Shown here in pieces: positions 48,958-59,144 of a stretch of DNA of 64,000 nt. The translations under genes and the position numbers were made by a program. A model generated the notes under the pieces. That model did not search any database, had not been told where the DNA came from, and saw nothing but the letters and a program-made list of their open reading frames with translations. Within the stretch, counting starts at the first letter, position 1, and each line of letters starts with the position of its first letter. Source of the DNA: Prochlorococcus sp. AG-418-M08 (GTDB lineage: Bacteria; Cyanobacteriota; Cyanobacteriia; PCC-6307; Cyanobiaceae); the NCBI GenBank assembly GCA_003213955.1, contig QCMG01000006.1, positions 39,421 through 103,420 on the forward strand, written 5' to 3'.

Positions 48958-51855
48958 TTATAAGTTAATAATATTTGCACATCTTTTGCATAATTTTGTA
49001 CCTTCAATTCCCTTAACAGTCATATTTTGATAATGCCAACATCTATCACATTTTTGACCTCTGGCTTTAAGAATTTGAATCTTTCCAAGTTCATTATTAT
49101 CAATAATTAAACAATCCTTAGATAAACTATTAACGATATTAAACTTAGAAACTATCAACCAATCACTATATAAATCAACATCCTTATCCCCAAACTTTTC
49201 AAGCCAAGTAAGAGAATTTTTAACTATTTCATTTTCAGGCAGATAATTAACCTCAGTTTCGAGAGCTGCTCCAATTATTTGTTGGGTTCTACATCCTTCT
49301 ATTGCTTTATTAATTTCTACTCTCAATTTTCTTAAATTAGAAATATGTTCATCAAGTTCTGGATTAATCCATGACTCAGGGAAGTTTGGCCATCCTCTTT
49401 GAAAAACTGATTTTTCTTTAATTGAATATGGAATATTTTGCCAAATATCTTCGGCCATGTGGCAAAGTACTGGCGATATAAGAACTGCTAAATTTTCTAC
49501 AATTTTAGACATCACAAACTGACAAGATCTTCTCCTAAGCTGAGATTTAGCACTTACATATAATCTATCTTTTGCGATATCCAAGTAAAAATTAGATAAA
49601 TCGACAACACAAAAACTTTGCAATATTTGAAAAAATTTTGAAAATTCATAATTCTCGTATGCAATTGTGATTTGATCTGAGACATCAACTAATCTGTTTA
49701 ACATCCATCGATCTAATATTGGCAACTGATCAATATCAATTTTCTCAACCATAGGATCATAATCATGAATATTACCTAAAAGATATCTGGCTGTATTTCT
49801 TACTTTTCTATAAACATCTGATAGTTGTTTTAAAATATTCGATCCAATAGGTACGTCGACTGAATAATCTACAGAACTAACCCAAAGTCTAAGGACATCA
49901 GCTCCATAAGCGGGTTGTATTTTCTGATTAGAGCCTCCATTAATAATAATATTTGGATCAACAACATTGCCTAATGATTTACTCATTTTTCTGCCATTTT
50001 CATCTAATGCAAATCCATGCGTTAGAACTTTCTTATATGGAGGCTTATTATTAACTGCTACCGAGGTTAGTAAGGAAGATTGAAACCAACCTCGATGTTG
50101 ATCAGATCCCTCTAAATATAAATCTGCTGGGTATTGTAATTCTTTCCTTTGCTCACAAACTGCTGCCCAACTAGATCCTGAATCAAACCAAACATCCATA
50201 GTATCTAGACCTTTTCTCCAACGATCAGATTCCCCTCTATATTTTTCAGGCAACAATTCTTTCTCATCCCAGTCCCACCAAATATCTGCTCCATGTTCTC
50301 GAAATAAATTTTTTATATGATTGATAGTTTCACTATTCAGTAATATTTCCTTTCCCTTTTTTTCATAAAAAACTGGTATTGGCACTCCCCATGACCTTTG
50401 CCTTGAAATACACCAATCTCCTCTTCCAACAACCATTGAATAAATTCTTTTTTTTCCTGTTTTCGGCATCCATTCAACATCTTCTATTGCTTTCAAAGCT
50501 GAGGTTCTAAACCCTTCTACAGATGCAAACCATTGTTCAGTAGCTCTAAATATTGTAGGTTTTTTAGTTCTCCAATCATAGGGATATCTATGCTTATATT
50601 TTTCTTTTAAGAGGAGAAAGTTGTTTTTCTCCAAATCTTCAATAATCAAATCATTAGCATCTTTTAAAACATTTAATCCGCAAAATTTTTCCGCATCATC
50701 ATTAAGATTACCTTTTTCATCGACAACACAAGTAATTGGTAATTGATATTTTAGACCAACATTAAAATCATCCATCCCATGTCCTGGGGCAGTATGTACA
50801 ATTCCTGTACCAGATTCAGTGGTTATGTAATCACCACCTATGACAATTTTGCAAAACTTATTTTTTGTAGGATGCTGATACTCAATTCCTTCTAGAATTG
50901 AGCCTTTAATATCTAATAGAATATTGAATTGACTATCTAGTTTCTTGCTAATTGTAGAAATTAAATCTTTAGCAAAAAGATATATATTACTATTTTGATC
51001 CTCGGCAAAAACATAATTTATCCTAGGGTTAACTGCTACTGCTTCATTACCTGGAATAGTCCAGGGTGTTGTTGTCCAAATTGCTATAAATAATTTATTT
51101 AAATTAGAGAGTAATTTAATTTTTAGATCTTTCTCTTCTAATTTCAAAAGAAATTTGTCTGATAATTTAGTTATATTTAACGAGACATAAATACTTTTGG
51201 AATAATGTTCTTCCGGATACTCAAGTTCTGCTTCTGCAAGTGCTGTTCTAGAACTTGGACTCCAGTGAACAGGTTTTAAGCCTCTATATATATATCCATT
51301 TAAGAACATCTTTCCAAAAACACCTATCTGCGCAGATTCATAATTTTTTTTAAGAGTTAAATATGGATTATCCCAGTCTCCCCAAATACCCCATCTCTTA
51401 AATCCCTCTAGTTGATTGTTAATCTGAATCTTTGCATAATCTTTTGCTTTTTTTCTTAATCCTAAAGAGTCTAAATCTCTTCTTTCATGAGATTTTAAAC
51501 TTTGCAAGACTTTCAACTCTATTGGTAATCCATGACAATCCCAGCCAGGTACAAAATGAACCTTAAACCCTTTTAGGATTTTATATTTATTAATAATATC
51601 TTTTAAAACTTTATTTAAAGCATGTCCCATATGAAGGGAACCATTTGCGTATGGAGGTCCATCATGCAAAGTAAAATTTTTACCTGAATTAGATGAACCC
51701 AATTCCAAATTAATCTTATTATTCAACCAGAATTCCTGAATTTCAGGTTCTCTAATAACTGAATTAGCTCGCATTGAAAAATCAGTTTTTAGTAAATTTA
51801 AAGTTTCTTTATAAGAAAAACTTGATTTTTTATCTTTACTATTTTGAGGTTTCAT
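48958..51855 (-). CDS. ileS: Isoleucyl-tRNA synthetase
   Basis: IleS charges tRNA-Ile and edits valine. The 965-residue class I synthetase has the HIGH-type motif [28 protein letters not shown], the KMSKS loop [10 protein letters not shown], editing-domain signatures [11 protein letters not shown], and a C-terminal zinc site ([10 protein letters not shown] and CKRCA). Length is typical of the bacterial type. It follows the Ycf66-like gene on the same strand. Confidence 0.98.
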   Translation of the reverse strand: MKPQNSKDKKSSFSYKETLNLLKTDFSMRANSVIREPEIQEFWLNNKINLELGSSNSGKNFTLHDGPPYANGSLHMGHALNKVLKDIINKYKILKGFKVHFVPGWDCHGLPIELKVLQSLKSHERRDLDSLGLRKKAKDYAKIQINNQLEGFKRWGIWGDWDNPYLTLKKNYESAQIGVFGKMFLNGYIYRGLKPVHWSPSSRTALAEAELEYPEEHYSKSIYVSLNITKLSDKFLLKLEEKDLKIKLLSNLNKLFIAIWTTTPWTIPGNEAVAVNPRINYVFAEDQNSNIYLFAKDLISTISKKLDSQFNILLDIKGSILEGIEYQHPTKNKFCKIVIGGDYITTESGTGIVHTAPGHGMDDFNVGLKYQLPITCVVDEKGNLNDDAEKFCGLNVLKDANDLIIEDLEKNNFLLLKEKYKHRYPYDWRTKKPTIFRATEQWFASVEGFRTSALKAIEDVEWMPKTGKKRIYSMVVGRGDWCISRQRSWGVPIPVFYEKKGKEILLNSETINHIKNLFREHGADIWWDWDEKELLPEKYRGESDRWRKGLDTMDVWFDSGSSWAAVCEQRKELQYPADLYLEGSDQHRGWFQSSLLTSVAVNNKPPYKKVLTHGFALDENGRKMSKSLGNVVDPNIIINGGSNQKIQPAYGADVLRLWVSSVDYSVDVPIGSNILKQLSDVYRKVRNTARYLLGNIHDYDPMVEKIDIDQLPILDRWMLNRLVDVSDQITIAYENYEFSKFFQILQSFCVVDLSNFYLDIAKDRLYVSAKSQLRRRSCQFVMSKIVENLAVLISPVLCHMAEDIWQNIPYSIKEKSVFQRGWPNFPESWINPELDEHISNLRKLRVEINKAIEGCRTQQIIGAALETEVNYLPENEIVKNSLTWLEKFGDKDVDLYSDWLIVSKFNIVNSLSKDCLIIDNNELGKIQILKARGQKCDRCWHYQNMTVKGIEGTKLCKRCANIINL

Positions 51856-51894
51856 ACGAAGTTATAGAATTTATAAGTATTAAATGAATTTGTT

Positions 51895-52425
51895 TTAATT
51901 GTTTTTTTCCTCATCTATTGTATCTTTTCTAGATTCATTTGTTGCTGTTTTTGGCATCTCTAATGTCTTTAAATTATTTTTATTTGAGGTAATTATATTA
52001 TCATTTTCACCATTCCTAACCCACTTTTTTTTATTTACATTTTCATTGTTTCTTCCAAATTGTAAAATATCACCTGAATTTAATAAATCATTCCTTGCAA
52101 GATAGATGGCCTGTATGATTTTTGAAACATTTTTTTTCAATTCAACTACAGTTTTTAATTTATTTTTCTCTTGATTAGTTAATTGATTCCACCTTATAGA
52201 AAAAATTTCTACTAAATAAAAAATAAATAATATAGTTATGGCAAATAAAATTAAAGAATATAAATTATCAAAAACATTATGCTTAACAAGCAATAACATT
52301 CCAATAAATAAACTTAAACCAGCTTTTATAAGATCTCTTGGTCTACTTAATTCAATATATGTTAGAGGTACTAACAAAAATATAATCCCAAAGAATAGAT
52401 ATAAATAACTTAAATAAATTACCAA
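51895..52425 (-). CDS. Ycf66-like membrane protein
   Basis: The 176-residue protein has three hydrophobic helices in its first 80 residues, with a SRPRDLIKAGLSLFIGMLLL segment between the first and second, followed by a lysine- and asparagine-rich soluble tail. The membrane part resembles the N-terminal Ycf66 domain of cyanobacteria and plastids. The similarity is partial and the tail is low complexity. It lies 39 bases upstream of ileS and may be co-transcribed. Function unknown. Confidence 0.55.
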   Translation of the reverse strand: MVIYLSYLYLFFGIIFLLVPLTYIELSRPRDLIKAGLSLFIGMLLLVKHNVFDNLYSLILFAITILFIFYLVEIFSIRWNQLTNQEKNKLKTVVELKKNVSKIIQAIYLARNDLLNSGDILQFGRNNENVNKKKWVRNGENDNIITSNKNNLKTLEMPKTATNESRKDTIDEEKNN

Positions 52426-52508
52426 AATTTTGAAGTATTTTTATTTGAGTATAGTAATAATGCGAATAATTAACTCATTAAATAGCTTTATATTAATTTC
52501 CCTAGAAA

Positions 52509-52590
52509 TGCGGTCGGGGAGACTTGAACTCCCACACCCAAAGATACGAGTACCTAAAACTCGCGCGTCTACCAATTCCGCCACGACCGC
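52509..52590 (-). tRNA. tRNA-Leu (anticodon TAG)
   Basis: The minus strand folds into an 82-base class II tRNA: acceptor GCGGTCG (52590-52584) with CGACCGC (52516-52510), D arm with GGAATTGGTAGAC, anticodon stem CGAGT/ACTCG enclosing TTTAGGT with TAG at 52556-52554, a long variable arm, and a T arm with TTCAAGT. The discriminator A is at 52509 and no CCA is encoded. Confidence 0.96.
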
Positions 52591-52763
52591 ACAAATAAAA
52601 TTTTAGTTTAGCAAGGCATATTTTAAAAATAAATTTTACTTAACAGCCCCAATTTGATACATAATTCAAGTTTAAATCCCTTAGTAAAATAAAAAAATAT
52701 TAAATTTTTTCATACAATAACTATTAGTTATTCGTTATATTACTTATAGATTAGGTATAAACA

Positions 52764-53705
52764 ATCTCAAATTTAAGTATTCAAAATAAAAATATCCAAA
52801 CTAATCCCACAAATACCTTCAATTGGCATAGGGAGATAAAACAATATATCGACAAACCTAATTTTTGGAACCCAACATTAGGACTTTTTTTTGGTGGTTA
52901 TTTTCTTGCTTTTCTGAGTATATGGCAGTGGTACAGGGGCGTTTGGCCTCTACCCCTGCTTGTTGCTACAGCATTTCTTGCTCTACATATTGAAGGAACT
53001 GTTATTCATGATGCTTGCCATAATGCCGCGCATCCTGTGCCTTGGATTAATCAAGCAATGGGCCACGGATCAGCAATACTTTTAGGTTTCAGCTTCCCAG
53101 TTTTTACCAGAGTCCACTTACAACATCATAGTCATGTGAATGATCCCAAAAATGATCCAGATCATATTGTGAGTACTTTTGGGCCAATTTGGCTTATTGC
53201 TCCAAGATTTTTTTATCATGAAATATTTTTCTTTCAAAGAAAACTTTGGAGAAAGTATGAATTACTTCAATGGGGTTTAGAGAGATCCATATTCATAACA
53301 ATTATTTTAGCTGGCTTAAAATTTGACTTTATGAATTTAATTTATAATTTATGGTTTGGTCCTGCATTAATGGTTGGAGTAACATTAGGGATTTTCTTTG
53401 ATTATCTTCCTCATAGACCATTCCACTCAAGAAATAAATGGTTAAACTCCAGAGTCTATCCTAGTAAATTTATGAATATTCTCATAATGGGCCAAAATTA
53501 TCATTTAATTCATCACCTTTGGCCTTCAATTCCATGGTTTGAATACAAAATAGCTTACGAAAAAACAAAACCTCTACTAGAAATAAAAGGCTCTCCACAA
53601 AGAGTTGGGATTTTTGAAACCAAAGATGATACTTTTAATTTTATTTATGATCTATTTATAGGTATAAGAGGCCACGGAAGTAAAGAAAAGAAACTAAAAA
53701 AATAA
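52764..53705 (+). CDS. crtR: Beta-carotene hydroxylase, non-canonical start
   Basis: CrtR adds hydroxyls to beta-carotene rings to give zeaxanthin. All histidine boxes of the membrane di-iron family are present: HDACHNAAH, VHLQHHSHVND, DYLPHRPFHSR and NYHLIHHLWPS. The first box and two membrane segments lie upstream of the first usable GTG (53037), so the gene must begin earlier. The frame is open back to a TAA at 52758-52760, but holds no ATG, GTG or TTG in that stretch. I set the start at an ATC (52764), where related proteins would begin with a Ser-Asn-Leu-like sequence; ATT at 52779 is an alternative. About 313 residues. Confidence 0.85.
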   Translation: MSNLSIQNKNIQTNPTNTFNWHREIKQYIDKPNFWNPTLGLFFGGYFLAFLSIWQWYRGVWPLPLLVATAFLALHIEGTVIHDACHNAAHPVPWINQAMGHGSAILLGFSFPVFTRVHLQHHSHVNDPKNDPDHIVSTFGPIWLIAPRFFYHEIFFFQRKLWRKYELLQWGLERSIFITIILAGLKFDFMNLIYNLWFGPALMVGVTLGIFFDYLPHRPFHSRNKWLNSRVYPSKFMNILIMGQNYHLIHHLWPSIPWFEYKIAYEKTKPLLEIKGSPQRVGIFETKDDTFNFIYDLFIGIRGHGSKEKKLKK

Positions 53706-53772
53706 GAAGTATTTTCTTAGTTTAAATATTAAAAAAATATAGTTAAAGATTTAAAAAATTTTTTAAAGATAA

Positions 53773-54066
53773 TTATTCATTAATAATTTTTGGCACCTTA
53801 AAAAATTTATTCTCTCTTGAGGGAGCCAAATTTAATAATTCCTCAGAATTTTCATAATCTTTCTTTTCATCTTTTCTCAATACATTTACCACTTCTATGG
53901 CTCTAGTGGTGCATGTAACATTTTCGGTATCAATTTTGTCTAGTTGTTTGATATAGTCCAAAATTTTTTCTAATTGTTCTGCATGCTGCTGAATCTCACT
54001 TTCGTTTAATTCTAATCTCGCTAATTGAGCGACTTTTTTTACCTCATCACTACTAATTCGTGTCAT
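53773..54066 (-). CDS. gatC: Asp/Glu-tRNA amidotransferase subunit C
   Basis: GatC is the small stabilising subunit of GatCAB, which converts Glu-tRNA-Gln (or Asp-tRNA-Asn) to the amide form. The 97-residue protein has VKKVAQLARLELNESEIQ at the N-terminus, LEKILDYIKQLDKIDTENV in the middle and the LRKDE segment, all typical. The other two subunits are not in the window. It is divergent from the glycosylase with an 80-base gap. Confidence 0.92.
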   Translation of the reverse strand: MTRISSDEVKKVAQLARLELNESEIQQHAEQLEKILDYIKQLDKIDTENVTCTTRAIEVVNVLRKDEKKDYENSEELLNLAPSRENKFFKVPKIINE

Positions 54067-54146
54067 ATTTTTTTAATAATCAAGAAGCTAATTATTATTA
54101 GTGATATTAAGGGATTTTCCAAAACATTTCTTAAACCTGCAATGAA

Positions 54147-54884
54147 TTGAAAAAAATTGATAAAAATTTATTTATGAATTCCCATAGAAATAGGAAAAAA
54201 ATTTTTTATGCTTCAAAGGCTAGACTTAATAGTATTTCACCGCTAAAAATAAGCTTAGATAAGTATTTAATAATAGATAAAGAATCTTTTAAAAAAAATT
54301 TTTTCAATCGACACTCTAAACTAGTAGCGCCAGAGTTGATAGGTTGCTACCTGATTAGGAATAGAATTGATAAAGGATTAGTAAAAGGAATGATAGTTGA
54401 AACTGAAGCTTATTCACAAGAAGAAGAGGCTTGTCATGGATATAATAAAAAAACCCCATCTAATGAAGTATTATTTGGTGAACCAGGAAAATTCTATATT
54501 TATAAATCATATGGAATGCATCATTGTTTAAACATTGTTACTGATAAAGATAACTTTGCTAGTGGAGTATTAATAAGGGCTATAAACATATCAAATAAAA
54601 ACGAAAGATTAGCTGCTGGGCCAGGCTTATTGACAAAAGCATTTGAAATAGACAATAAATTTAATTCCCTCAATGTTCTTGATAATAAATTTTTATGGAT
54701 CAGCAAAGGAGAATTAAATATAGAAAAAAAAGATTTAATTCAAACAACAAGAATTGGCATATCTAAAGCAACAAATATAAAATGGCGTTGGTATCTCAAA
54801 AGGAGTAGAAGTATTAGTAAAAGGGAAAAAGGAGATAGAAATCCTTATTTAAAAAATTCAACTAATAATTTATCAAGTATTTAA
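54147..54884 (+). CDS. 3-methyladenine DNA glycosylase (AAG/MPG type)
   Basis: The 245-residue protein has the AAG fold core: [29 protein letters not shown] with the catalytic-site glutamate, [19 protein letters not shown], and [14 protein letters not shown]. It excises alkylated purines in base-excision repair. The first 40 residues are basic, unconserved, and precede the fold, so the TTG start at 54147 is uncertain; an ATG at 54174 is in frame. It ends two bases before pyrB, so they share an operon. Confidence 0.9.
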   Translation: MKKIDKNLFMNSHRNRKKIFYASKARLNSISPLKISLDKYLIIDKESFKKNFFNRHSKLVAPELIGCYLIRNRIDKGLVKGMIVETEAYSQEEEACHGYNKKTPSNEVLFGEPGKFYIYKSYGMHHCLNIVTDKDNFASGVLIRAINISNKNERLAAGPGLLTKAFEIDNKFNSLNVLDNKFLWISKGELNIEKKDLIQTTRIGISKATNIKWRWYLKRSRSISKREKGDRNPYLKNSTNNLSSI

Positions 54885-54886
54885 TA

Positions 54887-55903
54887 ATGGGAAATTGGCC
54901 TCACAAACATATCCTCACACTTTCAAATTTCTCAATAGATGACTATAAATCAGTTTTTGAGTTAACTGAAAGATTTAAATCTCTTAATAATGCTGGCACA
55001 AAAAAAATACCTGCTTTACAAGGGAATTTAATAACTTCCATATTTTTTGAAGCTAGTACTAGAACTCGTAATAGCTTTGAGCTGGCTGCAAAAAGACTTT
55101 CCGCTGATGTACAAAGCTTTTCTCCTTCTTCAAGTTCATTAAGCAAAGGGGAAACTCTCATTGATACTGCGCTAACTTATGCCGCAATGGGTTCTGATAT
55201 TTTAATAATTAGGCATTCATCAAGTCATGTCCCTTTAGAAATTTCCAAAAAACTCGATGCATCTAATGCAAATACTTCGGTACTTAATGCTGGTGATGGT
55301 TTACATAGCCATCCCAGTCAAGGATTGCTGGATCTTTATACTTTAATAAAATTCTTTTCTCCAAAGTTACTGAACCTAGAAATTTTAAATTCTAAAAAAA
55401 TATTAATAGTTGGTGATGTATTTCATTCAAGAGTTGCCAGATCAAATCTTTGGGCTTTGACTGCATTTGGTGCGAACATCATATTATGTGGTCCAGCCAC
55501 ACTTATTCCTGAAGAATTTACTAAATTTGTCAGCTGTGCTCCTCCAAATCAGCTAGAAGATCCAATTTCTTTAAGAGGTTCAATTACTATTTCGAGGTCA
55601 TTAGAAGAATCCATTAAATGTGCTGACGCAGTAGTTGTTCTAAGATTACAAAAAGAAAGAATGGCGGAAAATTTATTAAGTAGTATCAAATCTTATAGCG
55701 AAAATTATTGTTTAACTCCAGAAAAACTATCTTTGAATGATAAAAATATTCCTATTTTGCATCCAGGACCTATTAATCGTGGCATTGAAATCAGCAGTAG
55801 GATAGTTGATGAATATCCAAATTGCTTAATTAATGATCAAGTCTCAAATGGAATTCCTGTAAGAATGGCTTTACTTTATTTATTAAGTAAATTTAATAAG
55901 TAA
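54887..55903 (+). CDS. pyrB: Aspartate carbamoyltransferase catalytic subunit
   Basis: PyrB condenses carbamoyl phosphate with aspartate in the first committed step of pyrimidine synthesis. The 338-residue protein has [18 protein letters not shown], the 80s-loop serine/lysine [24 protein letters not shown], and [13 protein letters not shown]. No regulatory PyrI gene lies nearby, as usual in cyanobacteria. It ends two bases from the convergent ycf20 gene. Confidence 0.97.
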   Translation: MGNWPHKHILTLSNFSIDDYKSVFELTERFKSLNNAGTKKIPALQGNLITSIFFEASTRTRNSFELAAKRLSADVQSFSPSSSSLSKGETLIDTALTYAAMGSDILIIRHSSSHVPLEISKKLDASNANTSVLNAGDGLHSHPSQGLLDLYTLIKFFSPKLLNLEILNSKKILIVGDVFHSRVARSNLWALTAFGANIILCGPATLIPEEFTKFVSCAPPNQLEDPISLRGSITISRSLEESIKCADAVVVLRLQKERMAENLLSSIKSYSENYCLTPEKLSLNDKNIPILHPGPINRGIEISSRIVDEYPNCLINDQVSNGIPVRMALLYLLSKFNK

Positions 55904-55905
55904 AT

Positions 55906-56241
55906 TTAGAGTAATTTCAGACTTTCTGTAAAAAAACCATACAATAAACCAATTCTTAGAGAATCCATTAATAATACTAATATTTTTTTTCTCCTTTCAT
56001 CCCTCAATCTTCTCCTAAATTCAATCAAAATTTCAATAAAAACAACTGACAAGAAAGCACCTACTGGGTCAATTAGTTCAACTACTGCACTTATCATTCC
56101 TAGTGAACTTCCAAAAAAGTAACCAGTTAATAAAAAAGTTATTGCCAAAGAATATCTTCGCCATGGATTTACTGCCCATTTGCTTAAAGTGTCAAAATTA
56201 ACTAAGAGTTGAAATTTAGTTTTTTGGGGCTTAGGAACCAT
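55906..56241 (-). CDS. ycf20: Ycf20-like (DUF565) membrane protein
   Basis: The 111-residue protein carries NPWRRYSLAITFLLTGYFFG, two or three hydrophobic helices, and an Arg-rich FRRRLRDERRKK turn, which matches the Ycf20/DUF565 family of cyanobacteria and plastids. A role in photoprotection has been reported for algal relatives; function here is inferred from the family. It follows the 64-residue gene by 22 bases on the same strand. Confidence 0.82.
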   Translation of the reverse strand: MVPKPQKTKFQLLVNFDTLSKWAVNPWRRYSLAITFLLTGYFFGSSLGMISAVVELIDPVGAFLSVVFIEILIEFRRRLRDERRKKILVLLMDSLRIGLLYGFFTESLKLL

Positions 56242-56263
56242 TTTTAATTACTTTATAGTAAAT

Positions 56264-56458
56264 CTATTCAGAATTTGATTTAACTTTAGGAGTACCCTCA
56301 ATTAATTCAAGTAAAGCTTCCATTTGTGCCATAACGCCTCTTATTTCTCCGGGCTCCGGGAATAGGCCATCATCTTGAATTCCTAAATGCATTTCTCTTA
56401 ATTCTTGCCTTAAATAACGTAAATGACTTACAACCTGTTCTTTTTTTGTTTGTGACAT
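56264..56458 (-). CDS. Conserved small hypothetical protein (64 aa)
   Basis: The protein is short, soluble and strongly charged. Its first half is helical (EQVVSHLRYLRQELREMHLG), followed by a PEPGEIRGVMAQMEALLELIEG segment. I do not recognise a named family, although the even codon use and clean start suggest a real gene. It is first in a two-gene unit with ycf20 and faces the DUF2555-coaBC operon across a 133-base gap. Confidence 0.65.
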   Translation of the reverse strand: MSQTKKEQVVSHLRYLRQELREMHLGIQDDGLFPEPGEIRGVMAQMEALLELIEGTPKVKSNSE

Positions 56459-56519
56459 AATTGATTTTCTAAAACCTAAATTAAAGAATTTTTTCTTAAG
56501 GAGATTTAAAAATTTTGAG

Positions 56520-56551
56520 AGTAATTAATATTCTAATGAATATGAATTACT
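56520..56551. repeat. 14-base inverted repeat in a divergent promoter region
   Basis: Arms 56520-56533 and 56538-56551 are complementary at 13 of 14 positions around a four-base spacer. It sits between the 64-residue gene and the DUF2555-coaBC operon, upstream of a TTGAGG (56551-56556). It could be an operator or, if transcribed, a hairpin. Confidence 0.45.
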
Positions 56552-56591
56552 TGAGGTTATATTATTAAAAATATATTGACAACAATTCAAT

Positions 56592-56813
56592 ATGAAATCT
56601 ACAAACAATAACAAAATAAGTGAGGAACTTGTAAATTCTTTCAATGAAGAAATGACTTTTGAGCTTGCTAAAAGATTAGAAGATGAAAATTATGCTTCAC
56701 CATTTGATGGATTAAAAGATTGGCATTTACTAAGAGCATTGGCAATTAATAGGCCTGAATTAACTTCTAATTATATTCATCTTCTAGATCAGGAACCATT
56801 TGATGAAAACTAA
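56592..56813 (+). CDS. DUF2555-like small protein
   Basis: The 73-residue acidic protein contains FELAKRLEDENYASPFDGLKD, then WHLLRALAINRPELTSNYIHLL, which fits the cyanobacterial DUF2555 family as I recall it. There is no membrane segment and no catalytic motif. Its stop overlaps the coaBC start region (56800-56813), implying translational coupling. Function unknown. Confidence 0.75.
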   Translation: MKSTNNNKISEELVNSFNEEMTFELAKRLEDENYASPFDGLKDWHLLRALAINRPELTSNYIHLLDQEPFDEN

Positions 56814-58059
56814 CTCTAAAGAATCAAAAGTTAAGATTCTTGTCCTAATAACTGGAAGTATTGCTGCAGTTAGAATCCCTTTACTTGTGAGTCAATTAGT
56901 TAAGGATAATTATGAAATAAAGTGTGTTATTTCTGAAAATGCAGAAAAATTAATTCAGCCAATTTCACTTTCTATATTGAGTAGGAATACTTGCATATTA
57001 GAAAGGGACCAATGGTCATATCTTCAAACGAGACCTTTACATATAGATTTATGCGATTGGGCTGATTTCTTAATAATCGCTCCTCTAACTGCAACAACAC
57101 TTTCTAAATGGGTTTCAGGAAATGCAGATGGATTAATCTCCAGTATTTTAATTGCAAATAATAAGCCTATTATTGTTGCTCCTGCTATGAATACTAAAAT
57201 GTGGCTTAATCGAGCTGTTCAAAATAATTGTAAATGTCTGCAAGACTTTCCTAACGTTTTACTTCTTAAGCCAAGTGAAGGAATACTAGCTTGTGACGAA
57301 ATTGGAGTTGGTAAGATGCCTCCCAATGATTTAATACAGTTAGCTTTAACATTCGTGCAAATACAAAATAGGAATCAGTGTTATAAAGATTTATTAAATA
57401 AAGAATTTTTAATTACAGGTGGTTGTACATCAGAGAAAATTGATGCCGCCAGAAAGATCACCAACAATAGTTCAGGAACGATGGGATTAATGCTTGCTCA
57501 AGTAGCAAGATTTAGAGGTGCAGAAGTTAAATACATTCATGGTCCTTTGAAACATCCACAGGATATTACAGAAGGTATAAAGAGTGTAGAAATAGAAAAT
57601 AGCAATGATTTAATTATGGCAATAGAAAAAGAAATTTCTAAGTGCGATTACTTTATTATGAACGCCGCTGTGGCCGATTTCAGGGTATCAGGAGACACTT
57701 CAAAAAAAATTTCTAAAAGTAAATTTGATCATTTTCTAAATAAAAATATTGAATTCGTACCAGATATTCTTAAAGAAATAAGTAAAGTAAAAAAAGAAAA
57801 TCAAATTTTTATTGGATTTTGTACTTTTACAGGCTCTATTGAAAGGGCAAGAAAAACAATAAAAGAAAAAATAATCCTTAAGGGTTGTGATCTAATATTT
57901 GCAAATCCTATAGATATCGATGATCAAGGATTTGGTCCGTTTGCTAAAAATGAAGGGTGGCTTTTTGATAAAAGGGATATGGAAAATCATATAGAAAAAA
58001 CGTCGAAAATTGAATTAGCAAATAATTTAATAAATCAAATTATTTCAACTAATAAATAA
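56803..58059 (+). CDS. coaBC: Bifunctional phosphopantothenoylcysteine synthetase/decarboxylase
   Basis: CoaBC (Dfp) makes 4'-phosphopantetheine for coenzyme A. The N-terminal flavoprotein (CoaC) half has ITGSIAAVRIP, LIIAPLTATTLSKWVSGNAD and VAPAMNTKMW. The C-terminal CoaB half has ITGGCTSEKIDAARKITNNS and NAAVADF. The start used is the ATG at 56803; a TTG at 56800 precedes it. Length is 418 residues. It is translationally coupled to the DUF2555-like gene. Confidence 0.95.
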   Translation: MKTNSKESKVKILVLITGSIAAVRIPLLVSQLVKDNYEIKCVISENAEKLIQPISLSILSRNTCILERDQWSYLQTRPLHIDLCDWADFLIIAPLTATTLSKWVSGNADGLISSILIANNKPIIVAPAMNTKMWLNRAVQNNCKCLQDFPNVLLLKPSEGILACDEIGVGKMPPNDLIQLALTFVQIQNRNQCYKDLLNKEFLITGGCTSEKIDAARKITNNSSGTMGLMLAQVARFRGAEVKYIHGPLKHPQDITEGIKSVEIENSNDLIMAIEKEISKCDYFIMNAAVADFRVSGDTSKKISKSKFDHFLNKNIEFVPDILKEISKVKKENQIFIGFCTFTGSIERARKTIKEKIILKGCDLIFANPIDIDDQGFGPFAKNEGWLFDKRDMENHIEKTSKIELANNLINQIISTNK

Positions 58060-58118
58060 TCTATGAAAATTATATTTGTATTTTTTTGTAATCTTAAGCA
58101 TTAAAAACGGTCTTATAT

Positions 58119-58277
58119 CATAAAATAACTCAAGTTTTCTAAAAAATTAAAAAAGCTACGGGTTGTTTCGAGGATCTAAAAAACTACCTTTTTTGGTTCT
58201 TTACCTTGTAGTATCCCTATTGAACATTTTAATGTAAACCTTTACCAGCAGTCACAGAACTCTATTAAAATTTTATT
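58119..58277 (+). promoter_or_regulatory. psbO upstream leader with a possible structure
   Basis: The 218-base gap before psbO contains an A/T-rich -10-like stretch (TTATAT 58113-58118, TAAAAT 58121-58126). The segment CTACGGG (58156-58162) can pair with CCTTGTAG (58204-58211) with two G-U pairs. If transcription starts near 58130 the leader would be about 150 bases. Promoter placement is weak. Confidence 0.3.
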
Positions 58278-59072
58278 ATGAGAATTCGTTCTTTCTTAGC
58301 TTTTGTTATTTCAATTTGTTTAACTTTTGCTTTTGTCCCAAATACAACATATGCCTTTTCAGAGAGAGGAAATGCACAATTTACTGATGTAGTAAACACA
58401 GGAAAAGCTAATGATTGCCCTTCATTAGATTCATCTTTGGCAGGATCAATATCTTTAGGAAATGGAGATTCTTTAAAAGGTATATGCATGCATCCAACAG
58501 AAGTTTATGTGAAAGTTCCTGGAACTAAACGCAAAAAAGCAGAATTTGTTGCAACTAAAATTATTAGCCCCAGAAATAACACAACAGTTACAGAAGTATA
58601 TGGAGATATAGACTCCGGAACATTTACTGAAAAAGGTGGTATTGATTTTCAATTAATAACTGTTCTAACTCCTGGAGGATTGGAGGTGCCATTTGCATTC
58701 TCTGCGAAAGATTTAACAGCTGATTTTCCCTCATCAATTGAGCCAGGCACAGAAGTCAGTGGTGCCACATTCACACCTAATTATAGAACCGGAGATTTTT
58801 TAGATCCTAAAGCAAGAGCTAAAAATACAGGTGTTGAATACGCTCAAGGTTTAGTTGCCTTAGGGGGTGATGACGAAGAACTTGCTAAAGAAAATATCAA
58901 GGTTGATGTAAATGGTACTGGAGTAGTCACACTATCAATTGAAAATGTAGATTCTGATACAGATGAATTTGCAGGTACATTTGTAGCTATCCAACCCTCT
59001 GATACAGATATGGGGTCAAAAGAACCTCTTGATGTAAAAATAATTGGTGAGCTTTATGGAAGAAAAGCTTAA
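58278..59072 (+). CDS. psbO: Photosystem II manganese-stabilising protein PsbO
   Basis: PsbO is the 33-kDa lumenal subunit that shields and stabilises the Mn4CaO5 cluster. The 264-residue precursor has a signal peptide of about 26 residues ending TYA, then the MSP fold with CPSLDSS and GICMHPTEVYVKVPG, which supply the conserved disulfide pair, and GGLEVPFAFSAKDLTADFPSS. The C-terminal GTFVAIQPSDTDMGSKEP is also typical. It has its own upstream region and a strong terminator, so it is monocistronic. Confidence 0.98.
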   Translation: MRIRSFLAFVISICLTFAFVPNTTYAFSERGNAQFTDVVNTGKANDCPSLDSSLAGSISLGNGDSLKGICMHPTEVYVKVPGTKRKKAEFVATKIISPRNNTTVTEVYGDIDSGTFTEKGGIDFQLITVLTPGGLEVPFAFSAKDLTADFPSSIEPGTEVSGATFTPNYRTGDFLDPKARAKNTGVEYAQGLVALGGDDEELAKENIKVDVNGTGVVTLSIENVDSDTDEFAGTFVAIQPSDTDMGSKEPLDVKIIGELYGRKA

Positions 59073-59090
59073 TTTTGAATAAATCTTAAA

Positions 59091-59121
59091 AAGAGGGCTC
59101 GAACCCTCTTTTTTTTTTTTT
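59091..59121 (+). terminator. Rho-independent terminator of psbO
   Basis: AAAGAGGG (59091-59098) and CCCTCTTT (59105-59112) form an eight-pair stem with a CTCGAA loop, followed by T to 59121. It lies about 19 bases after the psbO stop. Confidence 0.93.
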
Positions 59122-59144
59122 AATTTGTCTTATAAAATCATAAA

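Noticed and set aside
53037..53705. crtR starting at the GTG at 53037.
   Set aside because: That start removes the HDACH box and two membrane segments, which the same frame encodes directly upstream.
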